Shown piece after piece: positions 28,804 through 37,401 of a stretch of 64,000 bases of DNA. How positions within the stretch are numbered: position 1 is the stretch's first letter; each line of letters begins with the position of its first letter. The notes below the pieces were generated by a model. The model had not been told where the DNA came from. It saw only the letters and a program-made list of their open reading frames with translations, and made no database searches. A program made the translations under genes and the position numbers. The stretch spans positions 10,478,001-10,542,000 of the forward strand of contig NZ_CP016279.1 of the NCBI RefSeq assembly GCF_001542625.1. Reading direction: 5' to 3'. The stretch comes from Streptomyces griseochromogenes (GTDB lineage Bacteria; Actinomycetota; Actinomycetes; Streptomycetales; Streptomycetaceae).

Positions 28804-29599
28804 GAAGGGTCCTCGTCGGGCTCGTCGGAAGGGGAGTCGGCGGTCTCCGGCCCGTGCTCCGGGCCGCGGCGCACGGCCTCGGCGAACGCGGTCACGACGG
28901 TGTCGGCGAACGCGGCGGGCAGCCGGTCGGTGCGCACGGTCGCGGTGGCCAGGGCCCCGTCCGGGGTGATCCGGACGTCGAACTCCGGCTCGGTGAACAT
29001 GGCGAGCTCCCCGATCCGTCCCAACTCGACCGTGCGGCCTTCGAGTTCGAACACGGGGGTCGGGGTCGTCCTGCATCAGGAAGCTGGGCATGGGCCCCAG
29101 TGCGCCGCCGGTCAGCACGACGGTGCGTGCGAGCTGCGCACCGCCCGGCTCCTGGGCGCCGAGCGCTTCGTCCACGTTCGCGACCGCCTGCCGTGGCGGG
29201 TCGCCGCCGGCCGCCTGGTGGGGTGGCCAGAGCCGCGGGTACAGCAGGTCGACGCGGCAGCTCCCGTACGTGCCGCTCCCCCCCGGCGAGGTCGGCCCGG
29301 CTCAGGGGGCGCGAACTGGAGTGCCCGGGAGCGGCGGTGGCGGACCCGTCGGTACGGCCGGGGAGGCGCAGCTCTGACAGCTCTTCCAGATGCCCCTCCC
29401 AGTAGTCCTGCTGTGCGTCCAGGACGACCGGGCCTTCGATCCACCAGGCCAGCCGGCACAGGCCGCCCATGCTGTCCTTGTCGTGGGCGCCCGCGAACAG
29501 GAAGCCGGACTGCAGCGGCGGGATCTCGCCGGGGCCGAACCAGGGGGATGAGGAGCCGCAGATGCGACGTGCCCGCTCGGCGGCGAACAGGATGCGCAC
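28791..29599 (-). pseudogene. Decayed stand-alone condensation-domain gene
   Basis: A good start remains (GGAGG, then GTG 29599). The first frame reads PPLQSGFLFAGAHDKDS and LCRLAWWIEGP, jumps to QQDYWEGHLEELSELRLPG, then frameshifts to GSCRVDLLYPRLWPPHQ and ALGPMPSFLMQDDPDP. A second frameshift leads to FTEPEFDVRITPDGALATAT and RTDRLPAAFADTVV. Each piece aligns in order with the C-terminal condensation domain of the NRPS at 48349-52053 (shared LAWWIEG, TCRID/SCRVD and RADRLPAGF/RTDRLPAAF). The HHxxxDG region is deleted, so it cannot be active. About 440 bp appear lost. Confidence 0.8.
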
Positions 29600-29702
29600 G
29601 GCGGACCTCCGGGGGATCAGTGGGGGGGCAGGGGGGCAGGGGGCCGCCAGCCGGCCGGGACCACAGCGTGGCCACCGGCCTTCGGACCTCGCTCGCGCCG
29701 CA

Positions 29703-29720
29703 CTTGAGCCGCGCTCGACC
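29703..29720 (+). promoter_or_regulatory. Candidate SARP box upstream of KASIII gene
   Basis: Heptamers CTTGAGC (29703-29709) and CTCGACC (29714-29720) are exactly 11 bases apart, with a weak third (GCGGTCC) 9 bases after the second repeat starts its spacer. This is the spacing used by ActII-ORF4-type activators. Confidence 0.38.
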
Positions 29721-29828
29721 GCGTGCGGTCCGCCCGTTCCCCTCTCGGACTCCAACGCGGTTCGAAGGCCGGCAGCGATCTTGGGCGTATGCCGAAACCC
29801 ATGCGAGCCGAGCCGGAGGAGTAACTGG

Positions 29829-30893
29829 ATGCGCTGGAACGAGATCTATGTCGCGGGCCTGGGCAGCTGGCTGCCCGAGCCGGTGCCGGTGAGCGAGTGC
29901 GTCGCGGCCGGGGAGTGCGGCCAGGAGTGGATCGACGACTTCGGGTACGAGTCCGTCCGCATCGCCCGCGAGGGTGAGGGAGAGCCCTGGACCGCGCCGC
30001 CGGACATGGCGGTCGCCGCGGCCCGCACCGCCCACGAGCGCTCCGGTCTCGCGAAGCGGGAGTACTCGCTGCTGCTGCACGGCAGCACCTGGTACCAGGG
30101 CCTGGACATCTGGCCCGCCGCGTCCTACATCGCAGGGCACACGGTCGGCACGACGGTGCCCGCGCTCGATGTGCAGCAGCGCTGCAACGTCGGCATCAGC
30201 GCCCTCGACCTGGCCGCGGCCCACCTCACCACCGGCTACGACAACGGCAGCGCCGTCATGGTCACCACCGCCGACCGCTTCGGCGGGCCCGGCGCCGACC
30301 GCTGGCGGCTGCGCCACGGCAACGCTTACGCCGACGGCGGCACGGCGACCGTGCTCTCCACCCGGGGCGGCTTCGCCCGCCTTGTCGCCACCGCTACCGT
30401 CGCGGACAACGGCCTGGAGCCGATGGCGCGCGGCGACGAGCCGTTCGGTCCGGTCTCGCGGGCCGCCGAGCGGCAGGTCGACCTGACCGCGCGCGGCGAC
30501 GCCCATAAGGCAGTCAGCGACGAGACCCTCACCAACATCCGCTTCGGCAAGGTGATGACCGAGGCCAAGCAGGCCGTCCTCGACGACGCGGGCCTGGGGA
30601 CCGACGACATCGCGTACGTCGTGATCCCCGCCACCGGACGAATCCCGGGCCCCTTCCAGATCCACCACCTGCTCGGCGTCGACGAGTCCGAGACCACCTG
30701 GGAGTTCGCCCGCACCAGCGGCCACATCGGCGCCGGCGACTGGGCCGCGGGCCTTGAGCACCTGCTGCTCACCGGTGCCCTGAACCCCAGGGACCACGTG
30801 CTGCTCTACGGCGGCGGCGCCGGCTACACGATCACAACAGCCGTCCTGGAGATCCTCTGCATCCCCGACTGGGCGGCCCGCCCGAGCGTATGA
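29829..30893 (+). CDS. KASIII-like acyltransferase, CerJ type
   Basis: A 354-residue thiolase-fold protein. The N terminus RWNEIYVAGLGSWLPEPVP resembles the cervimycin malonyltransferase CerJ rather than chain-initiating FabH. The active-site Cys is Cys119 (QQRCNVG). The FabH HQANxR motif is replaced by IPATGRIP, and the GNTSA-type Asn loop reads SGHIGAGD, as in KASIII relatives that move acyl groups from a carrier protein onto a sugar or alcohol. GGAGGAG precedes the ATG. A pseudogene copy lies at 56351-57134. Probable role: acylating a sugar of the final product with the group loaded by the AMP ligase/ACP pair (inference). Confidence 0.8.
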   Translation: MRWNEIYVAGLGSWLPEPVPVSECVAAGECGQEWIDDFGYESVRIAREGEGEPWTAPPDMAVAAARTAHERSGLAKREYSLLLHGSTWYQGLDIWPAASYIAGHTVGTTVPALDVQQRCNVGISALDLAAAHLTTGYDNGSAVMVTTADRFGGPGADRWRLRHGNAYADGGTATVLSTRGGFARLVATATVADNGLEPMARGDEPFGPVSRAAERQVDLTARGDAHKAVSDETLTNIRFGKVMTEAKQAVLDDAGLGTDDIAYVVIPATGRIPGPFQIHHLLGVDESETTWEFARTSGHIGAGDWAAGLEHLLLTGALNPRDHVLLYGGGAGYTITTAVLEILCIPDWAARPSV

Positions 30894-30923
30894 ACCACCC
30901 TTCCACCACTGAGTAGGGCTTGG

Positions 30924-31265
30924 TCAGGTTGGTGCGGGGCCGGGGATGTTGCGGTGACAGGTGGGGCAGGCGACGGTCCAGAGTGCGAGGAGTAACTGCA
31001 GCTCGCGGGCGACTCGGTAGAGGCTCAGTTGCCAGCCTGGCCAGGTGCGGCCCTCGAAATGGGCCAGGCCCAGGGTCTGTTTCATCTCGCGGTGGTGTTT
31101 TCGACGCGCCGGCGCAGTTTCGCGGTGCGGACCAGGGCGGCCAGGACAACGGCAGCCCGTCGGCCACCGTGCCGGCCAGCATGGCGATGCCCAGCTGCGG
31201 CTTGGTGGCGAAGACGATCTCGTCGGGGACCCCGGCCGCCTGGTGGGCTGAGGCAACGGGCGTGA
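30924..31265 (-). pseudogene. IS701-like transposase C-terminal remnant
   Basis: Minus-strand fragments read IVFATKPQLGIAMLAGTVAD, then in another frame REMKQTLGLAHFEGRTWPGW, ending at the stop at 30924. Both match the central and C-terminal parts of IS701-family DDE transposases, with an internal deletion and frame change between them. No inverted repeats could be assigned. Confidence 0.65.
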
Positions 31266-31303
31266 GGGAGGGTCCGGGCCTGTCGCGGGCCCGCCCGGGG
31301 GCG

Positions 31304-31981
31304 TCACATCTGGCCGGCCGGGCAGCGGAAGGGTCTGTCGATGCCCCGGCTGAGCAGGGACGCCTCGGTCGCCTTGTTCACGGCATCCGTCCTGGAAGTC
31401 GCGCCGAGTTTGTCGAAGATATTGCGCAGATGGCGCTTTACCGTTCCCTCGGCGATGAAGAGCCGGGCTGCGATCTGTGCATTGCTGAGGCCCTTGGCGA
31501 CGTGACCGAGAACGTCGATCTCGCGTTCTGTCAGGCCCTCCGCCGACCGGTTGTTGAAATTGAGACTTCCTTGTGAAACCGACAGCACCCTGCGCTCCGG
31601 GTGGCGGTTGACGCCTCGTATGGCGGCGATGAGTTCCATACGGGATATGGTCTTCAGCAGATAGCCGTGGACTCCGTGATTCAGCAGTGATTGAACGAGC
31701 CGCGGATCATCGTGCATCGTGAGGATGATCACGCGGGATTCGGGTGAGGCTCTCTTGATCCCGAGCAGCCTCTCGCTGATGATTCCCCCCGGCATTTCGA
31801 CGTCCATGAGGATGACGTCGGGACTCAGGTCCCGGGCGAGCTGGACGACGCTCTCGCCGTTGTCCGCCTCACCGACCACGTCCAGGTCGTCCTCAGCGCC
31901 GAGGCTCTCGTGGAGCGCCTCCCGCAGGAGCGTGTGGTCCTCTGCGATGAGAATGGTTATGCACTGAGCTTCGTGGTTCAT
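31304..31981 (-). CDS. NarL/LuxR-family response regulator (orphan)
   Basis: A 225-residue receiver plus LuxR helix-turn-helix: phospho-acceptor Asp60 (VILMDVEMPG), Lys in YLLKT, and DNA-binding domain from LTEREIDVLGHVAKG. No kinase gene abuts it; the nearest is the DesK-type kinase two genes away. Located between the KASIII gene and the two-component system, it is a likely cluster-situated regulator. Part of the sequence (N-terminal half) is less GC-rich than its neighbours. Confidence 0.85.
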   Translation of the reverse strand: MNHEAQCITILIAEDHTLLREALHESLGAEDDLDVVGEADNGESVVQLARDLSPDVILMDVEMPGGIISERLLGIKRASPESRVIILTMHDDPRLVQSLLNHGVHGYLLKTISRMELIAAIRGVNRHPERRVLSVSQGSLNFNNRSAEGLTEREIDVLGHVAKGLSNAQIAARLFIAEGTVKRHLRNIFDKLGATSRTDAVNKATEASLLSRGIDRPFRCPAGQM

Positions 31982-32174
31982 GTATCCCAGGCCCCCGCCT
32001 GCTGGGTGGTCTCCGGCTGCGAGACGCTGTCAGTGTGTTGCGCCTGCTGCCTGTTCCCCTCATTGAGGTGTGGGCGACTACGTGGTCGATAATCTGTTCG
32101 CTTGTCACCCTAATCCGGAATCTATCATGAACAGGTCTCGAGAACTAAGGGGATAACGGCTATAGGGGGAGCTG

Positions 32175-32208
32175 AGCGAGCGGGCCGGGAGGTGCCGGCC
32201 CGCTCGCT
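32175..32208 (-). terminator. Terminator of the two-component/ABC operon
   Basis: A 14-bp perfect stem (AGCGAGCGGGCCGG and complement) with a 6-base loop, 12 bases past the stop of the response regulator at 32220. Confidence 0.8.
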
Positions 32209-32219
32209 TATCAGAGCCG

Positions 32220-32825
32220 TTACAGCCAACCGTTTTGCTTGGCTTTGTTCACGGCCTCCATACGGTTGCGCACACCGATCTTCTGAGTGGCCGACGAGAG
32301 GTGATTACGGATCGTGCTCTCCGAGAGGTGCAAGCGCTTCGCGAGGGCCATGACGGGAGCGCCGTCCGCCGCGGCCGCGAGTACTTCCCGCTCCCGGGTG
32401 GTCAGGGGGCTCGACCCCGCGCTGAGCGCGGCCGCCGCGAGGAGCGGATCGACGACCTGCTCCCCCGCGTGTACGCGCCGGATCGCGTGGGCGAGCTCCG
32501 CCACGGGCCCGTCCTTGGCCAGGAATCCTCGGGCGCCCGCGTCCAGGGCTCGCCGGCAGTAGCCCGGCCCGGCGAAGGTGGTGACGATCAGCACCCGGCA
32601 TCCCGGCACCAGGCGCCGCAGGTCTTCGGCGGCTTCCAGGCCGGTCCGCACAGGCATCTCGATGTCGAGGACCGCGATGTGCGGGTCGGACGCGCGGGCC
32701 GCGTCAACGACCTCGGCACCGGTGCCCACCTGGGCCACGACCTCGATGTCCGTTTCAAGGTCGAGCAGTTGCGCGATCGCGCCCAGCATCATCCCTTGGT
32801 CCTCGGCCAGCAGAACCCGGATCAC
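32220..32825 (-). CDS. DesR-type response regulator
   Basis: A 201-residue NarL-family regulator: Asp54 (AVLDIEMPVRTG), AKDGPVAEL switch region, LuxR helix-turn-helix (LTTREREVLAAAADG to SESTIRNHLSSATQKIG). Its start overlaps the kinase stop by 4 bases. With the kinase it forms a DesK/DesR-like pair placed downstream of an ABC exporter, so it may sense the cluster product or membrane stress and control export. Confidence 0.87.
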   Translation of the reverse strand: MIRVLLAEDQGMMLGAIAQLLDLETDIEVVAQVGTGAEVVDAARASDPHIAVLDIEMPVRTGLEAAEDLRRLVPGCRVLIVTTFAGPGYCRRALDAGARGFLAKDGPVAELAHAIRRVHAGEQVVDPLLAAAALSAGSSPLTTREREVLAAAADGAPVMALAKRLHLSESTIRNHLSSATQKIGVRNRMEAVNKAKQNGWL

Positions 32826-33952
32826 TGGGTACCCACCCTCACTTCACTCCTCCGGGCAACGGACAGCGTGGCCGTCAGGCGGAATCCCCCGTCCACCCCC
32901 GGTGCCGTGGCCAGCGCGCCGCCCGCCGCCGACAACCGCTCCGCGAGCCCCAGTAGACCATGGCCGGGTGCTCCGCCGTCGTTCTCAGCGGCGGGCGGTT
33001 TCGTACGGGGGCCGTCGTTACGTATCTCCAGCTCGACGCCCTCGGGGCGGTGCCGCACGGAGATCTCGCAGTGCCGGGCTTCACTGTGCCGGATGACGTT
33101 GGTGACACCTTCTCTCACCACCCACCCGAGCAACGCGTCGGCCTGGACCGGCAGCGGCGGACCGTCGTGGACGATCTCCGTCTCTATCCCCGCGTCGGTC
33201 AGCGCCAACTTGGCGCCTTTCAGCTCGGAGTTGAGGTCCCGTTCCCGGTAGCCGGATATCGCCTCGCGGATCTCCTCCAGCGAGGTGCGGCCCACGGCCT
33301 CGATATCCTGGGCGTGACGCTTGACGGTGGATGGGTCGCACTCGGCGAACCTGCGCACCGCCTCGGCCTTGACGACGATGAGAGAGATCGAGTGTCCGAG
33401 TAGATCATGCAGGTCGCGGGCGAACCGCAGCCTCTCCTCCGCGACCGCCGAGTGGGCCAGCTCCTCCTGGGCCTGGCGCAGCTCCATCACCGTGGAGAAG
33501 AGGCGCACGATGATGGTCACGATCACGCCGGAGAGCAGGGTGCTGTAGCTGATGACGATCGCGTCACCCACCTCGCCGTCGGCATAGACGGCGGTCACGC
33601 CGGCCACGAAGGAGACCAAGCCGATCACAAGTGGTGGGTGCAGCAGATGCCGCCAGCTCGCCACAGCGCTCCACACCACCGCCAACAGGGAGAACAGCCA
33701 GACCATTCCCGCGCCGAAGCGGAGGGCCAGCGTCAGGGTGAGGGCGGTGAGGACCACTGCCGGGGTGATCACCAGCAGGCGCCCGCACCGGTCGCTGAAC
33801 GCCGTCCAGAGGGAGAAGAGATAGAGGGCGCAGAACGACAGGAGTCCGGCAGCGGCCTCCCAGGTCGGTGTGTCACGTCCCCCGACGATGTCGGAGAGGG
33901 CGCCGGCGGCGATGACGAGCACGGGGTAGAAGATGGTCGGCGCCTTGTGCAT
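32822..33952 (-). CDS. DesK-type sensor histidine kinase
   Basis: About 376 residues from ATG 33952 (GAGAGG 7 bases upstream). Five or six membrane helices occupy residues 1-160. A HisKA_3 helix follows with FARDLHDLLGHSISLIVVKA, then an ATPase domain with VTNVIRHS and a Gly-rich HGLLGLAERL box. There is no periplasmic sensing domain, so the signal is likely in the membrane. Operon: ABC ATPase, ABC permease, this kinase, response regulator. Confidence 0.86.
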   Translation of the reverse strand: MHKAPTIFYPVLVIAAGALSDIVGGRDTPTWEAAAGLLSFCALYLFSLWTAFSDRCGRLLVITPAVVLTALTLTLALRFGAGMVWLFSLLAVVWSAVASWRHLLHPPLVIGLVSFVAGVTAVYADGEVGDAIVISYSTLLSGVIVTIIVRLFSTVMELRQAQEELAHSAVAEERLRFARDLHDLLGHSISLIVVKAEAVRRFAECDPSTVKRHAQDIEAVGRTSLEEIREAISGYRERDLNSELKGAKLALTDAGIETEIVHDGPPLPVQADALLGWVVREGVTNVIRHSEARHCEISVRHRPEGVELEIRNDGPRTKPPAAENDGGAPGHGLLGLAERLSAAGGALATAPGVDGGFRLTATLSVARRSEVRVGTQ

Positions 33953-34064
33953 GCCGAACCTCTCATGGGTTAAGGCTTTCCCCTTGACCCGCACGGTCCC
34001 ATCCTCCTCTAACTATGTATGGCCATCACTGGACTTACTGATCAAAATACGCCAGTCCTCCCGG

Positions 34065-34787
34065 TCAGGCGGTGGTGCCCCGTCGGTAGCCGAAGGCGGC
34101 GAAGACGGCCAGGGCCACGCTCCAGACGAGCAGGATCGCCAGGGCGGTGGTGCTCAGCGCGTGGCCGAGGGCCAGGTCCGACACCAACTGCTTGTAGCGG
34201 TTGATCGGTGTCCACCCCGAAACCTGTCCCAGCCAGTGCGGGAAGTTCTTGACGTCGATGAGCAAGCCGCCGACCACCGACAGGAGCAGGTAGGAGACGA
34301 GGCCCATGGACTGTGCCTTGGCGCCGTCCAGCAGATAGCCACAGCCGATCGCCAGCATCGAGATGGGGGCGATGCCCACCCACAGGACACCGACGGTCCC
34401 CGCCCATTCGGCGGCGCTGAGATGCACGCCGTTGACCAGTCCGCCGAGCAGGGTGACGGCGAGGACGGGCGGCAGGGCCAGGGTCATCGAGGTGATCGCG
34501 CGGCCGAGCACCACCGTCACCGGGGGGAGGGGGGTGAGCCGGAGCTGGCGCAGCCAGCCGGCCCGTTTGTCCTCCGAGACGCCGCCGAGGCTGTTCATCA
34601 CCGCGCCCAGGGCGCCGAAGCCGGCCATACCGGCCATGTTCCGGACCTGCTCGTCGTGGCTGGAAGGACCGCCGCCCAGGTGGCTGAAGAGCAGATAGAG
34701 CGCCACGGGGGCGATCAGGGACATGATGAGGAAGCCGCTGTCGCGGACGGTGCGGCGCAGCTCAAGGCGCAGGTAGCCGAGCAACAT
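34065..34787 (-). CDS. ABC-2 type transporter permease
   Basis: A 240-residue membrane protein with six hydrophobic segments and the ABC-2 pattern, including SEDKRAGWLRQLRLTPLPP in the cytoplasmic coupling region. It shares its start base with the ATPase stop (34787). With that ATPase it should form a DrrAB-like exporter, plausibly for self-resistance or product release. The following DesK/DesR pair may regulate it. Confidence 0.86.
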   Translation of the reverse strand: MLLGYLRLELRRTVRDSGFLIMSLIAPVALYLLFSHLGGGPSSHDEQVRNMAGMAGFGALGAVMNSLGGVSEDKRAGWLRQLRLTPLPPVTVVLGRAITSMTLALPPVLAVTLLGGLVNGVHLSAAEWAGTVGVLWVGIAPISMLAIGCGYLLDGAKAQSMGLVSYLLLSVVGGLLIDVKNFPHWLGQVSGWTPINRYKQLVSDLALGHALSTTALAILLVWSVALAVFAAFGYRRGTTA

Positions 34788-35734
34788 CAGGAACCGCTCC
34801 TCTGGTGATCCGCGTTCAGTCCACTGGTCAGGGCAAGGAATGCCTCTTCAAGGCCCCCGCCGGACACTTCTACGTTGCGCAGGTGGCCTGTTCGCGCAAG
34901 GGTCGTCACGGTGAGGTCCGCGTCGGACGTGGTCAGATGGATCCGCGCGCCGCGGACCTCCACCTCGGTGACACCCGGCAGCGTCGCGAAGCCGTCGGCG
35001 CTGGTGTCGCCGAGGTCGATACTCACGATCTTGCCGCCCATGCTCCGCTTGAGCTCCGCTCCGGTGCCGTCGGCCAGTACCTTGCCCTGGGCGATGACGA
35101 CGATGCGCTTGGCGTATTCGTCGGCCTCCTCCATGTAATGGGTGGAGAAGAGCAGGGTGTTGCCGCGTGCGGCGTAGGCCGCCATCGTCGTCCAGAGGTC
35201 CCGGCGCGACTGGATGTCGAGCGCGGCCGTGGGCTCGTCGAGCACGATCAGGTCGGGGTTGCCGGCCAGAGCGAGGGCGAAGCGGACGCGCTGGGCCTGG
35301 CCGCCCGAGAGCTTGTCGACACGCCGGGTGGCGAGCTTGGTGAGCTGGGCGGTCTCCAGGATCTCACCCAGGGGCAGCGGAGCCTCGTAGGTGCCGCGCA
35401 CGAAGTTGATGAGCTCCTGGATGGTGACCCGGGGGATCAGCCCGCCCTCCTGGAGCATCGCGCCGATCTTCCCCTCCCGGACGGCGCGTCCGGGCTCGTT
35501 GCCGAAGAGCCGGATCTCGCCGCCGTCGTGCGGAAGCAGGCCGAGCATCATGTTGATGGTGGTGGACTTGCCGGCTCCGTTCGGGCCGAGGAGTGCCACC
35601 GTCTCCCCGCGTCCGATCTCCAGGTCGAGCCCGTTGACGGCGTGGACGTTCCCATAGGTCTTCGTCACGCTCGCGAAGCTCACCGCAGAGCCCGTCCTCT
35701 GTGGCGCTCTGGAATACGTACTTGTTTGCGTCAT
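34787..35734 (-). CDS. ABC transporter ATPase, DrrA-like
   Basis: A 315-residue nucleotide-binding subunit starting at ATG 35734: Walker A GPNGAGKST, signature LSGGQAQRVRFALALAG, Walker B LIVLDEPTAALD, H-loop FSTHYMEE. The C-terminal 90 residues form the extra domain seen in drug-export ATPases such as DrrA. The longer open frame to 35875 only runs through the terminator hairpin at 35831-35876, so it is rejected as a start. Confidence 0.9.
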   Translation of the reverse strand: MTQTSTYSRAPQRTGSAVSFASVTKTYGNVHAVNGLDLEIGRGETVALLGPNGAGKSTTINMMLGLLPHDGGEIRLFGNEPGRAVREGKIGAMLQEGGLIPRVTIQELINFVRGTYEAPLPLGEILETAQLTKLATRRVDKLSGGQAQRVRFALALAGNPDLIVLDEPTAALDIQSRRDLWTTMAAYAARGNTLLFSTHYMEEADEYAKRIVVIAQGKVLADGTGAELKRSMGGKIVSIDLGDTSADGFATLPGVTEVEVRGARIHLTTSDADLTVTTLARTGHLRNVEVSGGGLEEAFLALTSGLNADHQRSGS

Positions 35735-35830
35735 GGGGACAACGTTATGGTTCCGGCTTCGACCACCAATAGAGACAAAGATGCTCTCCTGAGCAGGAGA
35801 TATGTCCTGCCTACGCCGGCGGAGCACAAA

Positions 35831-35876
35831 GCATGAGCCCCCGTACGGAACCTTACGGTCCGGACGGGGGCTCATG
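35831..35876 (-). terminator. Terminator of the type II PKS operon
   Basis: GCATGAGCCCCCGT and its complement make a stem of about 17 pairs with one mismatch and an 11-base loop, 20 bases past the ACP stop. Confidence 0.8.
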
Positions 35877-35894
35877 CCCGCTTCTGCGATCGGG

Positions 35895-36152
35895 TCAAGC
35901 GGCGGCGGAGATCCTGCCGTTTACAAAGGCCATGAACTCGCCGGGGGTGGTGATCGCGTCCATCTCCTCCTCGGACAGGGAGATGCCGTATTCACGCTCG
36001 GTGAGGCTGACCGCCTCCATCCGGGCCAGGGAGTCATAGCCGAGGTCCTGGAAAGACAGGTCGAGGATGTCCCCGTCAAGGCTGGTCGTCTCGTCCTCAC
36101 CCGCGGCCTTGCGCAGTATCCGCTTCAGGTCGTCGATGCTGAACTCACTCAT
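35895..36152 (-). CDS. Type II PKS acyl carrier protein
   Basis: An 85-residue ACP with the phosphopantetheine site DLGYDSLARMEAV (Ser41) and the usual acidic helix II. It is the third member of the minimal PKS, 31 bases after the CLF gene. It carries the growing poly-beta-ketone chain between KS-CLF and the aromatase. Confidence 0.93.
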   Translation of the reverse strand: MSEFSIDDLKRILRKAAGEDETTSLDGDILDLSFQDLGYDSLARMEAVSLTEREYGISLSEEEMDAITTPGEFMAFVNGRISAAA

Positions 36153-36183
36153 GATTTTCTCCTCAATGTGGGGGACTTGGCGC

Positions 36184-37401
36184 CTACGCCACCGAGCGGA
36201 CGACCAGCGCGGCGTTGAACCCGCCGTAGCCGCGTGCGACGATCAAGGCGGTGGACACTGCGCCCTGCCGGGGCTCCCGGACCAGATCGAGCTCGTGGCG
36301 GAAGGCTTCGCGCGTCACGTTGACGGTCGGCGGGATGATTCCGTCGCGGATCGACAGCAGCGCAGCGGCTACATCGAGCGGCGCACCACCGGAACTCAGC
36401 CGTCCGGTCATGGTCTTGGGCGCGGTGACCGGAACCCCGCGCGGCCCGAAGACGGCGGCCAGTGCTGTGGCCTCGGCCCGGTCGAGGTCCGGGACCCCGG
36501 CCGCGTCGGCGAAGACGACGTCGACCTCGTCGGCGCGGATCCCCGCGTCAGCCAGCGCGCCCGACACGGCCGCCTCCAGACGCGGCCCACGACCGGTGGC
36601 CTGCGGGGGATCGAAGGTGGCGCAGTAGCCGGCGATCTCTCCGTAAACCTGAGCGGCGCCCCGCTCCCTGGCCTTGTCCGCGTCCTCGACGATCAGGATC
36701 GCGCCGCCCTCGCCGATCACATGGCCGCTCGCCCGCTCGTCGAAGGGCTGGTACGCCCGGTCCGGGTCGGTCCGCCGGCTGAGCCTGCCGCTCGGGATCT
36801 GTGCCGCCACCGCCCAGGGCGACAGCGGTGACTCCATCCCGCCCGACACCACCATGCCCGTACCCCGGCGCACATGCCTGCGGGCCTGGCCGAGTACGTC
36901 GAGCCCGCCGGCCTGCTCGGTGACGATGACACCCGTCGGGCCGCGCATGTTCCGGCGAATGGAGATCTGGCCGGTGTTCACCGCGTAGAACCAGGCGAAC
37001 GACTGGTAGACGCTGACATGCTCGGGGCCGCGCGACCAGAGCGCCTCCAGCTCGCGCTGGCCGAATTCGAAGCCGCCCGCGGAGCTGGCCGTGACCACGC
37101 CGCGGTCGAATGGGTCGAATCCCTCGGTACCGGCGCCGGCGCCGGCGTCCTCCATCGCCCAGTCCGTGGCCGTGAGCGCGAACTGAGTCATCCTGTCGGT
37201 CTGCGGAAGCAGTCGCCCGGGAAGGTGCGCGGCAGGGTCGAACCCGCTTATCTCACCGGCGAGTCGGACGGGGTAGGAGGACGCATCGAACCGTGCGATC
37301 GGTCCGATCGCGTTCGTCCCGTCGAGCGTTCTCTTCCAGAATTCCTCGGTGCCTAGCCCATTGGGCGCGCACACACCGATTCCGGTGATGACCGCGGTCA
37401 T
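36184..37401 (-). CDS. Type II PKS chain length factor (KS-beta)
   Basis: A 405-residue KS-like subunit in which the catalytic Cys is replaced by Gln163 (VTEQAGGLDVL), the defining CLF feature. Residues lining its pocket set the carbon chain length, which cannot be read by eye. Its ATG overlaps the KS-alpha stop by 4 bases, giving the coupled 1:1 heterodimer typical of aromatic polyketide clusters. Confidence 0.93.
   Translation of the reverse strand: MTAVITGIGVCAPNGLGTEEFWKRTLDGTNAIGPIARFDASSYPVRLAGEISGFDPAAHLPGRLLPQTDRMTQFALTATDWAMEDAGAGAGTEGFDPFDRGVVTASSAGGFEFGQRELEALWSRGPEHVSVYQSFAWFYAVNTGQISIRRNMRGPTGVIVTEQAGGLDVLGQARRHVRRGTGMVVSGGMESPLSPWAVAAQIPSGRLSRRTDPDRAYQPFDERASGHVIGEGGAILIVEDADKARERGAAQVYGEIAGYCATFDPPQATGRGPRLEAAVSGALADAGIRADEVDVVFADAAGVPDLDRAEATALAAVFGPRGVPVTAPKTMTGRLSSGGAPLDVAAALLSIRDGIIPPTVNVTREAFRHELDLVREPRQGAVSTALIVARGYGGFNAALVVRSVA

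Noticed and set aside
35735..35875. Upstream extension of the DrrA-like ATPase
   Set aside because: It reads through the terminator hairpin of the PKS operon and has no conserved residues; the domain begins after ATG 35734.
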